A stretch of DNA of 64,000 nucleotides from Diplodia intermedia (lineage: Eukaryota; Ascomycota; Dothideomycetes; Botryosphaeriales; Botryosphaeriaceae): the NCBI GenBank assembly GCA_021495925.1, contig JAKEKT010000095.1, positions 1 through 64,000 on the forward strand, written 5' to 3'. The notes under the pieces are model-generated. The model worked only from the letters and a program-made list of their open reading frames with translations. It did not search any database and was not told the DNA's origin. Made by a program: the position numbers and the translations under genes. Positions 11,099 to 22,359 of the stretch are shown here, piece by piece. Within the stretch, counting starts at the first letter, position 1, and every line of letters starts with the position of its first letter.

Positions 11099-13077
11099 TC
11101 AGCGTGCCCGCTCAAGATTCTCAATGTCCACAATCTATACACGGATTAGTAAGGTTCTGCTTGTTGGGAGACTTCTCTGGCACTCACCTCCTTGACTGCC
11201 TCAGTCGTGAGGATGAGAGGGCTCTCAGGCTGCACACAGACGCTGTCCTCAATGCGGATGGCCATACCCCGGAAAGGGGCTGGCCATCTTTCGTCATCTG
11301 GGACATATATGCCACTACGAGATGTTTAGCGAAATGGAATCAAAGAAACGGAGGGAATGGAGCTTACGGCTCGACCGTGATACACTGCCCAGTCTGAAGT
11401 TTCTTGTTACGCGGGAAGCCGGGAGAGTCGTGCACGTCAAGACCGATGTAATGACCCAGATGGTGTGGAAACAATGTTTCCAGTGCCTTGGAATGATAAG
11501 TACAATTCTGCAGCGTGGAACGTATGAGAATGACAACTTACGTGCCCAGACATGTTGAACCCCAGTTGCGTCAAGCCGTCCTTGAGACCTTCGCAGGCTA
11601 TGTTGTGCAGCTTATCTAGCGACAGTTGGGCATCTTCTCTGCAAAGAGAGACGCAACTTCTTTGAACCTTGAGAACAACCTCGTAGAGGTCTTTCTGGGC
11701 TGTTGTAAACCTGCCGTTGATCGGCCAAGTGCGCGTAATGTCTGTAATGTAGCCTCCGTATTCCTGTTGCAGGTGGTTAGGGGGCATATTCAGATATCCG
11801 GGGTTGCTGTGCTTACGCCTCCGGCATCCACGAGGACCATCTCTCCATTGCTATGGGAGAAATATGTCAGCTATTCACTCTGAAATATCGAATACATCAC
11901 GGGGTGCATACTTCAAGACATTGTCATTCCTGACATAATGGATGCTCAACCCGTTCTTTCCACCCGCCACAACTGGGATGTAGGCGACACCGTCACAGCC
12001 CATCATCTTGAAACCGAAATCCATGTGCGCATGGAGCTCTCTTTCAGTACTGAACTCGTTCTTCATGGCATGAGTGAAGGTTCTTGCGGATGCTTGCCCT
12101 GCCTTGCGCATGTTTCGGATTTCGGCTTCGCTCTTGTACATGCGAAGCTCGTTCATGATGGGCCTCAAGGGCTTCACTGCAGACGGCTTCACAGATTGCA
12201 AAGCGTTTGGAAAGCCATTGTCGCCAGTGTACATTGTTCCGCTCAGATACCTCGTGATGGCAGATCTGTGATCGAGACTCCGAGGAAGGTCGGTGTAGAT
12301 GTGCTGGTTGCGTCGGAGGATGTCTGGGATGTTCTTGCCGATGTCTTTGATGGCTCCAGCCTTGGTTCGTTCAGCGTCAATGCATCAAATGGTCTGGAAG
12401 ACGTGTTTTTCATACCTCGTCGGCATTGAAGACGTCCAAGGCAGCTTGAATGCCTGATCGAGCGCCGTCCCACATCTCTGCGCGGACATCCTTTGGTCTC
12501 ACGTAGAGACGGAAGATATAGTCATCGCCAGGTCCAGTCTTCTCTATACGACATCAGCCGTGCTCTTGACGTCTTGCCGACCCAAATTATTACCGATCAG
12601 AGCCAAAGCCTCGGGCTCGTTGAAGCCTGCCGAGTCACCTCAGTATACTAGTAGCTGCCACGCACTCGAAGCTCATACCGGTCAGGTAGAAGAAGTCGGG
12701 GTCCTGGTGGAACTCGTAGAAGACGGCGCCAGAGCGGAATTTGGTGTCGGATCCGGCAAGGATGGCTACACTGTTCGGCAGCATTGCCTTTGCGAGAGCG
12801 TCGCGGCGTTGAGCATACTCGAGGGCGGTGATACCGGGCGTCACTGTTGCTCCTGCATTAGCTCTCTACCAGAGCTGTGGAATTGACACGGCGATTGCTT
12901 GCCTTCGCCCGGCTGAAGCAGATGCGGGTGCGTCTCGTGCAGAGGCTGGCCGAACTGGAGCTCCGCAGCTGAGACGAGTTGGCGGCGGGCAGGCGCCTGG
13001 TGGAAGGCACGCCGCACGGCACGGGGGCGCTGTGCCCGGGCAGCAGCGTGCAGGACACGCAGACTGCTTCTGAACAT
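11099..13077 (-). CDS. ICP55: Mitochondrial Xaa-Pro aminopeptidase, intermediate-cleaving peptidase Icp55
   Basis: Removes one residue from mitochondrial proteins after presequence cleavage, stabilising them. Ten exons on the reverse strand fit: 13077-12903, 12843-12679, 12626-12594, 12543-12416, 12360-11912, 11850-11817, 11763-11542, 11486-11368, 11314-11188, 11134-11099, giving 495 residues. The N-terminus is Arg/Ala-rich without acids, as in a matrix-targeting peptide. The family segment ETHPHLLQPGEVTPGITALEYAQRR follows. The M24 metal ligands are all present: VDAGGEYGGYITDITR (two Asp), HHLGHYIGLDVHD (His), ITVEPGIYVPDDERW (Glu) and IRIEDSV (Glu). The first intron (12902-12844) starts with GC instead of GT; using it joins PGE to VTPG exactly as in the family. 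Two exons are very short (33 and 34 bases). Confidence 0.93.
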
Positions 13078-13462
13078 TGCGAATGGATGCAGATGTCAGG
13101 CGGAGACGCGACTGCGGCGCAAGATTGCTGAGGCGCCGTTATCGATAACACCCGCCGCGCCGTGATTCGCCGGGTCTGACGTCGGTTGCGCTGCTCCTTG
13201 ACTCGGATCCAGCCTCCGCACGGCTCCGCACTCCCGCTCAGCCTCAAAGCATCCACCGTACACTGTTTGCTCACTACCCATTCTTGGCGCTCCGCATTGC
13301 TGCCTGCTATTCTTCTGCCTGGCCTTTTTCCGCCGCCGATCCAAGCTCAAACGTACTGCCGACCGCTGCCAATTCGCAGCGCGGGGCTATAAAGTCGTCT
13401 CGACCATCGGGCTTGCTCAAAACAGATCAGCCATCATTCCGTCCTTGAGGCCTTTTGTCAGG
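13078..13462. promoter_or_regulatory. Bidirectional promoter between ICP55 and the sirtuin gene
   Basis: The 385 bases between two divergent start codons must hold both promoters and leaders. The DNA is GC-rich and I see no clear TATA box. Both genes have mitochondrial relatives, so co-expression is plausible but not shown. Confidence 0.6.
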
Positions 13463-14624
13463 ATGGTCTCCACGGCGGCATCCTCCGCCGCGGGCATCCC
13501 TGCCGCCGACCTCGAGTCCTTCCAAAAACACCTCCAGTCCTCCGACCGCATCCTCGCACTGCTGGGAGCAGGCCTCTCAGCCTCATCCGGCCTCCCCACC
13601 TTCCGCGGAGCAGGCGGGCTCTGGCGCACCCACGATGCCACCAGTTTAGCCACCATGGATGCCTTCGAGATAGATCCGGGGCTTGTGTGGCAATTCTACT
13701 CGTACCGCAGACACATGGCCCTCAAGGCCAAGCCGAATCGCGCCCACATCGCCCTGGCCGAGCTGGCAAAGAAGAAGCCAAACTTCCAGACCCTAAGCCA
13801 GAACGTTGACGGTGAGTCTGCCAGCTCATCTTAACCCCTCCCTCGTCTTCCCAAGCCCCGGGCATCCACGAGAACCCCAGCAAAAGAAAACCCCCCACCC
13901 TCTATCAAAACCATCCACTCTAACCCCCCCACTAGGCCTCTCCCAACGCGCCGGCCACCCCCCATCCCAACTCCACCTCCTCCACGGCAACCTCTTCGAC
14001 GTAAAATGCAGCTCCTTCTTCTGCTCGCACGTCGAACACAACAACTTCACCGACCCCATCGTCCCGGCCCTCGCCATCCCCACCACCAGCGACACCCCCT
14101 CCTCCTCCCCCCAACCCATCGACCCCACGACCAACGCCGCCCGCAGCAGCAGCAGCGGCGGCGGCGGCGGCGGCGGCAGCGAAAAGGAGCTCGACCTCTC
14201 GGACCCCACCACCGCGCTCCCGGAGCTCCGCCTCGCCGACCTCCCGCACTGCCCGCGCTGCACGCACGGCCTGCTGCGGCCGGGCGTCGTGTGGTTCGGC
14301 GAGATGCTGCCGCGCGAGACCGTCGCCGCCATCGACGACTTCGTCGGCCGCCCCGACGACGACGACGACGACGACGACGCCCGCATCGACCTCGTCCTCG
14401 TCATCGGCACCAGCTCCACCGTCTACCCCGCCGCCGGCTACGCCGACCGCGCCCGCGCCCGCGGCGCCCGCGTCGCCGTCGTCAACGTCGAGGAGACGCC
14501 CGCCCTGCGCGACGGCGACTGGTTCTTCCAGGGCGACGCCGGCGTCGTCGTGCCCGAGCTGCTGAGGGGCGTCGTCGGCGACGTCGGCGAGTATATGGGG
14601 GATGGGGAGGGGGAGGGGGTGTGA
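13463..14624 (+). CDS. Class III sirtuin (SIRT5-type NAD-dependent lysine deacylase)
   Basis: Exons 13463-13811 and 13936-14624 give 345 residues. NAD-binding motif GAGLSASSGLPTFRG (35-49), QNVD (113-116), catalytic His133 in LHGNLFD, and zinc cysteines in KCSSFFC and HCPRC are all present. The substrate-pocket pair Tyr79/Arg82 in FYSYRR matches the pair that lets SIRT5 remove succinyl and malonyl groups, so desuccinylase or demalonylase activity is the best guess. WFGEMLPRE and VIGTSSTVYPAAGY complete the Rossmann fold. Two low-complexity inserts are unusual: a Gly run with flanking Ser in the zinc module and eight Asp residues before the ARIDLVLVIGTSS strand. The N-terminus has few charges, and mitochondrial targeting is possible but weak. 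Confidence 0.9.
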
Positions 14625-15597
14625 TGTGGGGCGTGTGGCCCTCCTTCTCTTTCGTTTTTCGTTTTTTTTTTTTCAACTTCCTTAGGGGAAAAAAGGGGAG
14701 GGGGGAGTTGTTTGGTTTGTTGGTCTCTTTGGAGTGTCATGATGAGGGAGTCGGAAGCGTGGAATGGGTGGTGGTTAGAGGTGCATCGTGGAATTGATGT
14801 GGGAATGGTAGTCGGCTTGTTCAGCTACTATCGATCGTTTGCAAAAAATGATGGAGCTAGGAGGTGTATGCCATAACTTCCAGCATGATTCATACGTCAA
14901 TACCGTTTCATTTGTATACCTGATTGGGTATGTTGGTTGCAGGGATCCTGAACCAAGCCCAGCATACATTTTCACGTCAAATGCTAAGGTATTGAATTTG
15001 AATTCAGGACTAGCTATTGCTTTGAAAGCAGCGAAGGGAATGCAACCCGATTAAGAACCATCCTTCCTTACGCTAAGCGATCATGTAGAGACCCTTTTCT
15101 CTCTCTTTCAGGTATCTCGAGCTACATACGATAGCCCTGTCGACCAGTGAACGTGGTAGCAACGAGATACCACTCCCGATCGTATTGCCATGCACCATCA
15201 TCCGAACTGAGGTTCAGTGGCCAGCAAACCCTCCCTTAAAACCTTGATTTGAAAGAGCCAGAACCAGACTAAAATACCACCCCGAATACTTGCCAAAAGT
15301 GAGCGTGTTTGTGCAGAGCGTCAACATCGTGATGAAGCAAGATCGGAAGATCTGAATGAAAACTGAGAGGGGACATGAAGACCTCACTAGCGCCGAAACA
15401 CGTTTTCGCCGTTTTCCCTGTGACTCTGGCCCCAGTCCCTCGAAATGAAGAATCCACGTGGTATTGTGTGCCCCAATCGCCAGATCAATCACCGTGATGA
15501 TATGATGCCGTCGAATCCAATAAGCCGAAGCGCCGTTAAAGATGATGCCCAAGAGTTGTTCCTTTTCCGGTATGGTACAGTTCGAATTTGGCGGCGA
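14625..15597. other. Convergent intergenic region
   Basis: Lies between the 3' ends of the sirtuin and Yap1 genes. It is poorer in GC than the genes and contains T- and A-runs near 14660-14695. No gene seen. Confidence 0.5.
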
Positions 15598-17563
15598 TTA
15601 AGGCTTGTCTGGCAGCCTCTTGAGCGCAGCTTCAACATCTTTGCTGTCAACCACGACACCGCTTTCCGAACAACGGGCTTTGGCGCGAAGCTCGGTGCAG
15701 AGACCGTCGATATCGATTGAGCCATCCTTGAAGTCCGGACGATTTTGCAGCTTGTCCCTGTTGTCAGTTTGTCAGTATCAGCAACCCCTAGGATACTAAG
15801 AAAGGCGGATACGCACCAGATCTTGTGGCAGCTGAGGAGCGAGTTGGGATCGTCACCAGGAACGACCTCGTCATCATCGCCATCCTGAATCTTTTCGATG
15901 TTCTCCATGGGGTTGGGCTTTGCAACACCAGGGCTTTGGTTGTCAAAGTTGAAGGGGCTTCCGAAGTCTGCCGTCGGGAATGCTTCGTTGAAGAAACCTC
16001 CAGTAAAGTCTCCATCGCCAACAACGGCAGCTTGCGGCTCGCGATAATCGCCGAAGAGCGACGGGTTGAACTGGTTGTTGTTTTGGGAGGCCAGCCAATC
16101 AATGCCGAAGCTGTCGTTCATGTTGGAGTTTGCAGCTGGCGTGCCGTTAGAGTCGGACAAGGCGCGAGGGATTGGATTGCGAGGATTGCCACAGGCCATG
16201 TTCAGCTTCTCGCAGAAGGTCGTCTCACCTTCGGTCGTCACCGCACAAGTGTGTTCATGAGATCTGTCGTTTCCAGGCGAGGTATGACTCGGCTCTGGTG
16301 ACGTGCCGCAAGACGAATTGGCGCCGTATTGCGAAACAGACGAGGCGGATGGAGAATCATTAGTGGACGAGTTGGAGTGACTGTTGAACTGGAACACGCG
16401 CTGGGTGCCAGTAGAGCTGGATGTGCTGCCACGTCCGCCGCTGCTCTTTCTAGGGATGCCGTTCATGCCAGGAGAGTTGTACGAGTCAGTACCTGAGGCA
16501 GGGGAGGCCTTGTCCGGTGAGCGCACGCCGTTTTGCTGACTAGTAGGGCTGACACTTCGTTGAGCACTGCCTGAGCGGTTGAGAACACCTGGCACGGAGT
16601 TCTGGGTTGGTGGCTTGGCTGATGTCGGGCTGCTCTTGTCGCCGTTGGAAAGGGCACCGGTGTTGTTGTTGAATATCTGGGATCCCGGAAGGGCACCAAA
16701 CCGAGGGAACTCGAATTGGAAGTTACTCGATGGAGGGGAGTTGTTGTGAGAGAGCAGCGAGGGGAAACCGGACGGCCTGGTAACGCCGGTGCTGTTGGAC
16801 GACAGACGCTTGCGGTACTCACGCAGTTCCATCTGAAGTCTCTCTACCTGGGCACGGAGGAGGCCATTCTCGTGATTTGCTGCGTCCGAGGCCTTCTGAA
16901 GCTCGCCGACCTTGGTTTCCAGGTCCTTCAGGTGCTTCTCCTTCCGCTCTCTGAACGCGCGCTGGGCAGCTCGGTTCTGGGCTTTGCGTTTCTTCTGCGT
17001 GTCAGTGCTAACCCTCGCAAGTGAGCAAAGGTACTCACGGTCGTTGGCTCAGAAGTCAGGGGCTTCCGGCCTGGTTTCTTCGCCGTCTTATCCTCGCCCT
17101 CCCGTCGCTTCCCACCACCCTCTTCCTCCTCATCGTCGTCATCCGGACTCTTGCGCTTGTCGCCGTTCTGTGTTTCGCCATCGGCACCAGATTGGTCTGG
17201 CGACGTGGACGAGTGACCCTGATCTCCGGGCAGACTGCCGATGAGCAAGTCGCTGGTATCATTGGGATCGAATTCAAATCCGGGGTCTCCATCAAGGAAA
17301 TCGACATAGGGGCTTTCGTCCAGGTTGAAATTGTCGAAGCCTGCACCAGTACCTTCTTGGGGAAAGAAGTTGGGATCAAGGCCGTCCAGCGAAAATTGGT
17401 TGCTGTCTGAAGACTTCTTGAACTGGCCGTTTGCGGGGCCAGCCGGCCTGCCGCCACGGTTGTTCGGGTTGTTAGAATTCAGCGCAGCCATAAGGAGATC
17501 TTGCTGGTTGGGGGAGAGGTAGAGGTGGGAGTTGAGTGGGTCGTTGTTCGTGGTGCCCGCCAT
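15598..17563 (-). CDS. yap1: Yap1/AP-1-like bZIP oxidative-stress regulator
   Basis: Redox-regulated transcription factor for antioxidant and drug-efflux genes. Reverse-strand exons 17563-17039, 16994-15817 and 15757-15598 give 620 residues. The bZIP domain (about 176-235) has the basic motif KKRKAQNRAAQRAFRERKE and a leucine zipper. An n-terminal cysteine-rich domain holds Cys404, Cys425, Cys436 and Cys443. The c-terminal one holds Cys564, Cys588 and Cys597, in a segment containing IWDKLQNRPDFK and IDIDGLCTELRAKARCSESG. This segment also serves as the Crm1 export signal in relatives. An acidic region (DDDDEEEEGGGKRREGEDK) precedes the basic domain. The last intron (15816-15758) splits the Trp codon inside the c-terminal redox domain. 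If it stays in the mRNA, the frame remains open through other sequence and the domain is lost. Confidence 0.95.
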
Positions 17564-18923
17564 GACGAAGATGAAACCGCGGAGCGGAAGCGGCGAAATC
17601 AAGCGGGGTGATCGGTGGGGTTGTATTCAATGATATCAGGCAGAAGCGGTCCAGAAGCTATGCGAAGGCGACGGGACACGATATTCGCGCGATTAATGTC
17701 AGAAACCGGCGGCAAGGTGGCGGGATGGTAGAAATGTGCGCTGGGTCGGTCTTGAACGGACGTTAGTGAGATCCCAAGCTACAACGGCACAGCGCAGCAG
17801 GAAAAGGCGGCGTGAAGCTGTCGACTCGTGGTATACAGTCGACACAGATGGTGCGGGCATGCTCCGGCCTCGCGCGATGGCGAGGCAGCAGCGGAATAGA
17901 AATCATATGTGAGGTCGGGGCGGGCGAGGCGAGGCTTGCTGGGACGGGCTCACCTCCGGCTTCCCTGGGACCCTGCAGACCACGCACGCGTCGGCCACGG
18001 CAGGATAACGACAACGTTCTTCGACCCGTCTCTGAAGGCGAGTCCCGGACAGCTTGCGGATGTTGCGGATGAGACGAGGCGAAGGTGACCGGAGGGGATG
18101 GGTCAGAGGCGCATGTCAGATCAGATTGTTCTGGGCCACAAGAGGAGTAGCGCGCCGGGGGGACTCTGCTGGAGCGGCGGGGGCTCGGGGGCGATTGGCA
18201 GGCTTGGATTGGTGGATAAGAAGGATGGTCAAGGAACAAGTGCGGGAAGGTGATGGAAGGCGAAGGCGCTCGGCGGCGGCGTTTGGTTTGTCAGCAGTAA
18301 AGCAGCGTGCAGGGTCTAAGCTTGCTAAGGCTGAACGGGTGCGCCGCTGCAGCCACGCTGCTTTAACGCAGCTCCCTCCCCGTCAGCCGGTGGCCGAAAA
18401 CGCTCTGCTGCAGCCCAGCGGCGGCGTGCGAAGTCGCGCGTCGCCCATCAGCGTCTGACATCACCTCGCCGTCTTCGCAGTCGCCGGGTGAGCTTGAGTC
18501 AGCGGCATTGTAGCCGCACGCTCCAGATCCTCGTATGCCGTCGTGCCTTGGGCTGCGGAGGACGCCGACCTGTGCACCCCGTCAGCCGTGTCTAAATTAT
18601 CCAGCCGGTGTCTTAAGCGTTCCAATAATCCGCGCCGCCACCGCGCCTGTCCCTCCCTGCCCACGTGACCGTCCGAAGATCCGCCGGGACGTGGCACGCC
18701 CTGCGCTTGGCCGTTCGGCAGGCTTATCGATCGGATCCGCGTCCGCGTCGCGCTCTGTTCCTGACCTGACCGCCAACGCGCTCCACCTCCTCCGTCGTCA
18801 TTGCGCTGCCGCTCCTGCCCCCGCCGCAGCCAAGCCTGACATCGCCCTGCATCCTCTCCGCAAGCGGTAACGTGTGTCTGTGACAAGCTCTGCGCATCGC
18901 TTGTTGCAGATCTACTGAACACC
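17564..18923. promoter_or_regulatory. Divergent promoter region of yap1 and the SPF30 gene
   Basis: About 1.36 kb between divergent start codons, long for this window. Open frames here lack family motifs. It presumably holds a long yap1 leader. I identified no specific regulator site with confidence. Confidence 0.5.
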
Positions 18924-19888
18924 ATGAGTAGCGCCGTCCAAGAGCTAGAGGAGTCCCTCAGGGACTTCACCACACAGGTCAGTGCCCCTTAACTGAACCC
19001 TAAGCCTGATCGTGTCGCTGACACTGCTGCAGCTCGAAGAAGCGAATGCAAACCTTGAAGTTGAGCCCGACAATGCCGGTCTCCTCGAGCTCAAAGTGGA
19101 GCTAGAGTCAGGCATCACCACATTTCAAGCCCTGCTCGAAGAAGAACGCACGCGCGCTCCTGCCCCGAAGGCCCCCTCGCCGCCCGTCGTCAAGGAGAAA
19201 TGGTCCAAGGAGAACCATCCCGCCTTCAAGAAAGCTGCCCCGCCGCCAGCCGACGACGAACCCGCCGCCCCCATCGCCTACAAGGTCAACGATGTAGTTC
19301 TTGCAAAGTGGAAGACTGGCGACAAGTCTTTCTACCCGGCCAAGATCCTGAGCATCACGGGCTCCTCGACCTCTCCGACCTATCACATCAAGTTCACCCA
19401 GTACAACGAAACTGAAACTCTTGCCGCTCACGAAATCAAGCCGATTTCGAATGACTCGAAGAAGCGCAAGGCTGATGGCTCTCCAGTCACTCCGACTACA
19501 CCCACCACTCCGGCCACTTCTGGCGTCATTTCTGCCGCTGCGGACATCAACCCTGCCCTTGCTAGCCAAGCGAAGAAGGAACCCAGTAAAGTCAGCGACG
19601 GTCCCCCCAAGCCAGCCAAGATCCCCCGTAAAGTGAAGGCAAACAAGGAACTGGAGTCGAACAAGAACAAGTGGCAGCAGTTTGCAGCGTCGGGCAAGGG
19701 CATGAAGAAGAAGGAGAGCATGTTCCGTACCGGCGCCAGCGTTACCGCTCGAGGTGAGTGTCGACCCCATACAAAGCGTAGTAATGGCTAACGTCTGCGT
19801 AGTTGGATTCACTGGCTCCGGTCAAGAGATGCGCAAGGATCCCACGCGCAGCCGCCATATCTACCAGACGAACGAGGACGAGGAGTGA
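18924..19888 (+). CDS. Tudor-domain splicing factor, SPF30/SMNDC1-like
   Basis: Exons 18924-18977, 19033-19753 and 19803-19888 give 286 residues. In other eukaryotes SPF30 helps tri-snRNP join the spliceosome and its Tudor domain binds dimethylated arginines of Sm proteins. Visible here: a short N-terminal coiled segment (VQELEESLRDFTTQLEEANA), then a Tudor core around residues 92-145 with VNDVVLAKWKTGDKSFYPAKI and TYHIKFTQYNETETLAAHEI. A Lys/Pro/Ser-rich region follows, and a conserved end with KANKELESNKNKWQQFAASG, VGFTGSGQEM and RHIYQTNEDEE. The mini first exon of 18 codons is supported by a clean GTCAGT donor and TGCTGCAG acceptor. Confidence 0.88.
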
Positions 19889-20940
19889 ACGGGCGGGACA
19901 TAAGGAGTTGGTTTGGCGAATGGAGTTTGGATGAACGGTGCTGGGCACAAGCACTCCCGAGTATCCCACGTCACTGCTGCGCTAGGACAGATGCTAATCT
20001 GCGGCTGCAAGGCTTAGTGCCCTTGGCCTCAACTAGGTATACAGCTGGTGAATTCCACCAACGCAAGGACTTGGACCAGTCACGAACAACAGGCGTGTTC
20101 GGTTGATACGGTCCACGAATGTCCAGAATCAAAAAAACAATCCTTAAGTTCAGATTTGTCGTGCTCATACAGGAATGTTATTCTGACGGGCGTCATCTGT
20201 GTCAATTAGGTGCCTTCGTGGAATATCGCTTCCCAAGTCCCTTGATTGGCCCGCGGACTCTGTTTGATTGTTTGAACATGTCTATTCGATTTTTGCTTCA
20301 TTCGAAGCATATGCTCTTGAAACTCCAGTGTGCAAGGCCTAGCGCGCAAGATTCGTTCTCCCTGCGAGCGACCTTACATTATGATTGGGACCGCTGGGTT
20401 GAGCGAGAAACGATCGATCAGGGGCTGAACTTGGCATTCACCGAGACTCACAAAAACTGATGGGTTTCCCCTGCCGAGATCTCTCCCGCGGGCCAGGTGA
20501 AAGAAGACTCATGCCGATATTAATAGTTTCTTACCTTGGTCGTGCACGGGCCATGTCAACCATTTTCTCGACCTAGTCATCTTGCTAGCATTGGCTGACC
20601 AGCAAGGGTTAAATGAGTTTCTGATACGTGGTTCTCAAAATGTTCTTGCAAAAGCATCCCAACCTCTACATAAACGCAATCCGGAAGACTACTTTCAAGA
20701 TCAGACAACAGACCCAGCGATGGTAGTGTAATTGGTTATCACGTCAGTCCAATAGTGGCATTAATTCTCTGAAACACTGATGGTCCTGAGCAACCTCGGC
20801 CGTCACATCATCCGGTTGTCTATTCTTTCTGTCCTCGTGGACCTCCATTTTCCCCTTCATCTACCGTACATGGAAGACCTTCCGCCACCGTTGTGCTATC
20901 AGGAACAGCCTGACGGCACTGGCAGCAGGCAACGGAGATG
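19889..20940. other. Intergenic, no gene recognised
   Basis: The 3' flank of the SPF30 gene and about 1 kb of relatively AT-rich sequence with only short open frames. Its composition suits a decaying region next to the Sm relics. Confidence 0.45.
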
Positions 20941-20950
20941 ACTCTTACGA

Positions 20951-21172
20951 ATCTGCGCCCATCGCGCATCGTGCACGATCTCCTTGCTCACCCAGTGAGG
21001 AAAAACAGTGTCAGCTTGCGGCCAGGCGTCGAGGCATGGAAGCGCGGGCTGGGCGGCGCACCGCAGGTGGACGTACAGTTTCAGCAGCATGGGGCGCGGG
21101 TTGACGGGCATAAAACCCTAAGAGAGTCAGCATGGATATCAATTGCGGGCGGAGAGAGGTGCGTACACCCAT
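20951..21172 (-). pseudogene. Relic of an SmF (snRNP core) gene, 5' part
   Basis: On the reverse strand an ATG at 21172 gives MG, then an intron (GTACGC donor, CTCTTAG acceptor, 21166-21118) joins to GFMPVNPRPMLLKL, close to the SmF start (xFxPVNPRPML). A second donor (GTACGT at 21076) should join to sequence at 20992 that reads VSKEIV followed by a Trp, like the SmF strand LVGKEVxVxLKWG. The acceptor there reads TG instead of AG, and the residues after KEIV depart from the family. The rest of SmF (VSVDSYMNLQL) is not found. I read this as a decayed partial copy. The match is short, so it is less certain than the adjacent SmB relic. Confidence 0.45.
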
Positions 21173-21284
21173 GATGGGCAACTCGTCAGCGGTGGTTGCG
21201 GTGGTGGAGGGTGACGGTGGTCAGGCGGCGGGTAGTTGTCGCAGCTTAACCGGGTCTCGATTGTCGATGAGCTCTGTCTTGCAC

Positions 21285-21602
21285 TTTGCGCCTGACACGG
21301 CGGAACTTCTCAGTGTCGGCGAAGACTAAGTTCATGTGCTATCTTGAGGTCAACGACATTCACGTGTAGAAAGCTTCTACGAACCTTGTCGAAGGCAAGC
21401 ATGTGGCCAGCCATTTAGCGCCCGTCATTGAGGATAGCGCACATGCGGTAGTTGGATCTGCACGGGTTTGAACCAATCGTACAGCGTGAGTGCGGAGACA
21501 AGCTCACCAATGTTTTCTAGATGGTTGAACAGTCAGCCGGCGCCGTTTGAACGAACATAAAAATGGACTTACCGTCTTCCCTTGCTTGTTAGCTTGCGCC
21601 AT
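21285..21602 (-). pseudogene. Relic of an SmB (snRNP core) gene
   Basis: Reverse strand. Exon 21602-21573 reads MAQANKQGKT, like the SmB start MAxNKQGKM, followed by a GTAAGT donor. Exon 21457-21385 reads NYRMCAILNDGR, stop, MAGHMLAFDK. Exon 21338 to about 21285 reads HMNLVFADTEKFRRVRRK. Together these match the fungal SmB core with its introns still in place. It is disabled: a TAA at 21417-21415 replaces the family Gln codon (CAA to TAA), one extra base precedes NYRM, and the sequence after RRVRRK is not SmB. Several changes are C-to-T or G-to-A type (Gln to stop, Leu to Phe, Glu to Lys), as expected from repeat-induced point mutation of a duplicate. A functional SmB gene must exist elsewhere. 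Confidence 0.75.
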
Positions 21603-22359
21603 GGTGAGTATGGCGCGTGCGAACACGACCTTTTCTTTAGCAATAGAGCGGGTGCGCGGGCGGTTGTGCGAAGTAGAGGGGCCGACGAGCGTTACTGTCG
21701 CGGGCGAGCTGCTCGGAGCACCGTGTTCATCTGCTCAGAAATGCACAATGCGTATTCCAATGGATAGAAGGCTTGCGAGATAATTGCTGCGGGTCTGTCG
21801 CTCTCTCAAGCTATCGCGAGGCCGGCTTTGGGTCTTTTCTTGGGTTCATACCGGTCAGGCGCCTCGTTACTTCTCAGCCATGAACGTCACTCCTCCATTC
21901 TCTCGGAACCAGAGCAAGCAGGCTTTTCGTAGCCAGGACGGAGGAGCTGTGGAAAACTCCTGAAGATTGGACGTTTATGCGGATTTCGGCTGCTTTCATG
22001 AAAAAATTTGCGCTGCTGCACTAAGCCATGGTTGAGTCGTGATGATGAAAAGGGTCTAGAAAACCCGACCACCGCCTCGCGCTTGAGAGCATCGGCAAGC
22101 GCCCAGCAAGCCTCGAAACAATCTTGCAAAGCGGAGGATATGTACTGAATTAAGGTGAAAAGACTAAGATGTTCGCAAATAGTGAGGTAAGAAGTCTCTA
22201 AAGAAGTAGTACACTTGAACGTTAAATCCTAAAAGACATTAGTATAGTATACATCTATCTTTGCAGCGACGTGGCAGGGGGCGTAGCTGGGATTAAAGCT
22301 CAAGATTGGAGCCATTGCTAAGCTTCGGTAAAAAAAAAAAAAACCTACTCGATCTCGTT

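Noticed and set aside
21460..21480. GGTTTGAACC sequence resembling a tRNA T loop
   Set aside because: It lies inside the degraded SmB intron and no acceptor stem or D arm is present.
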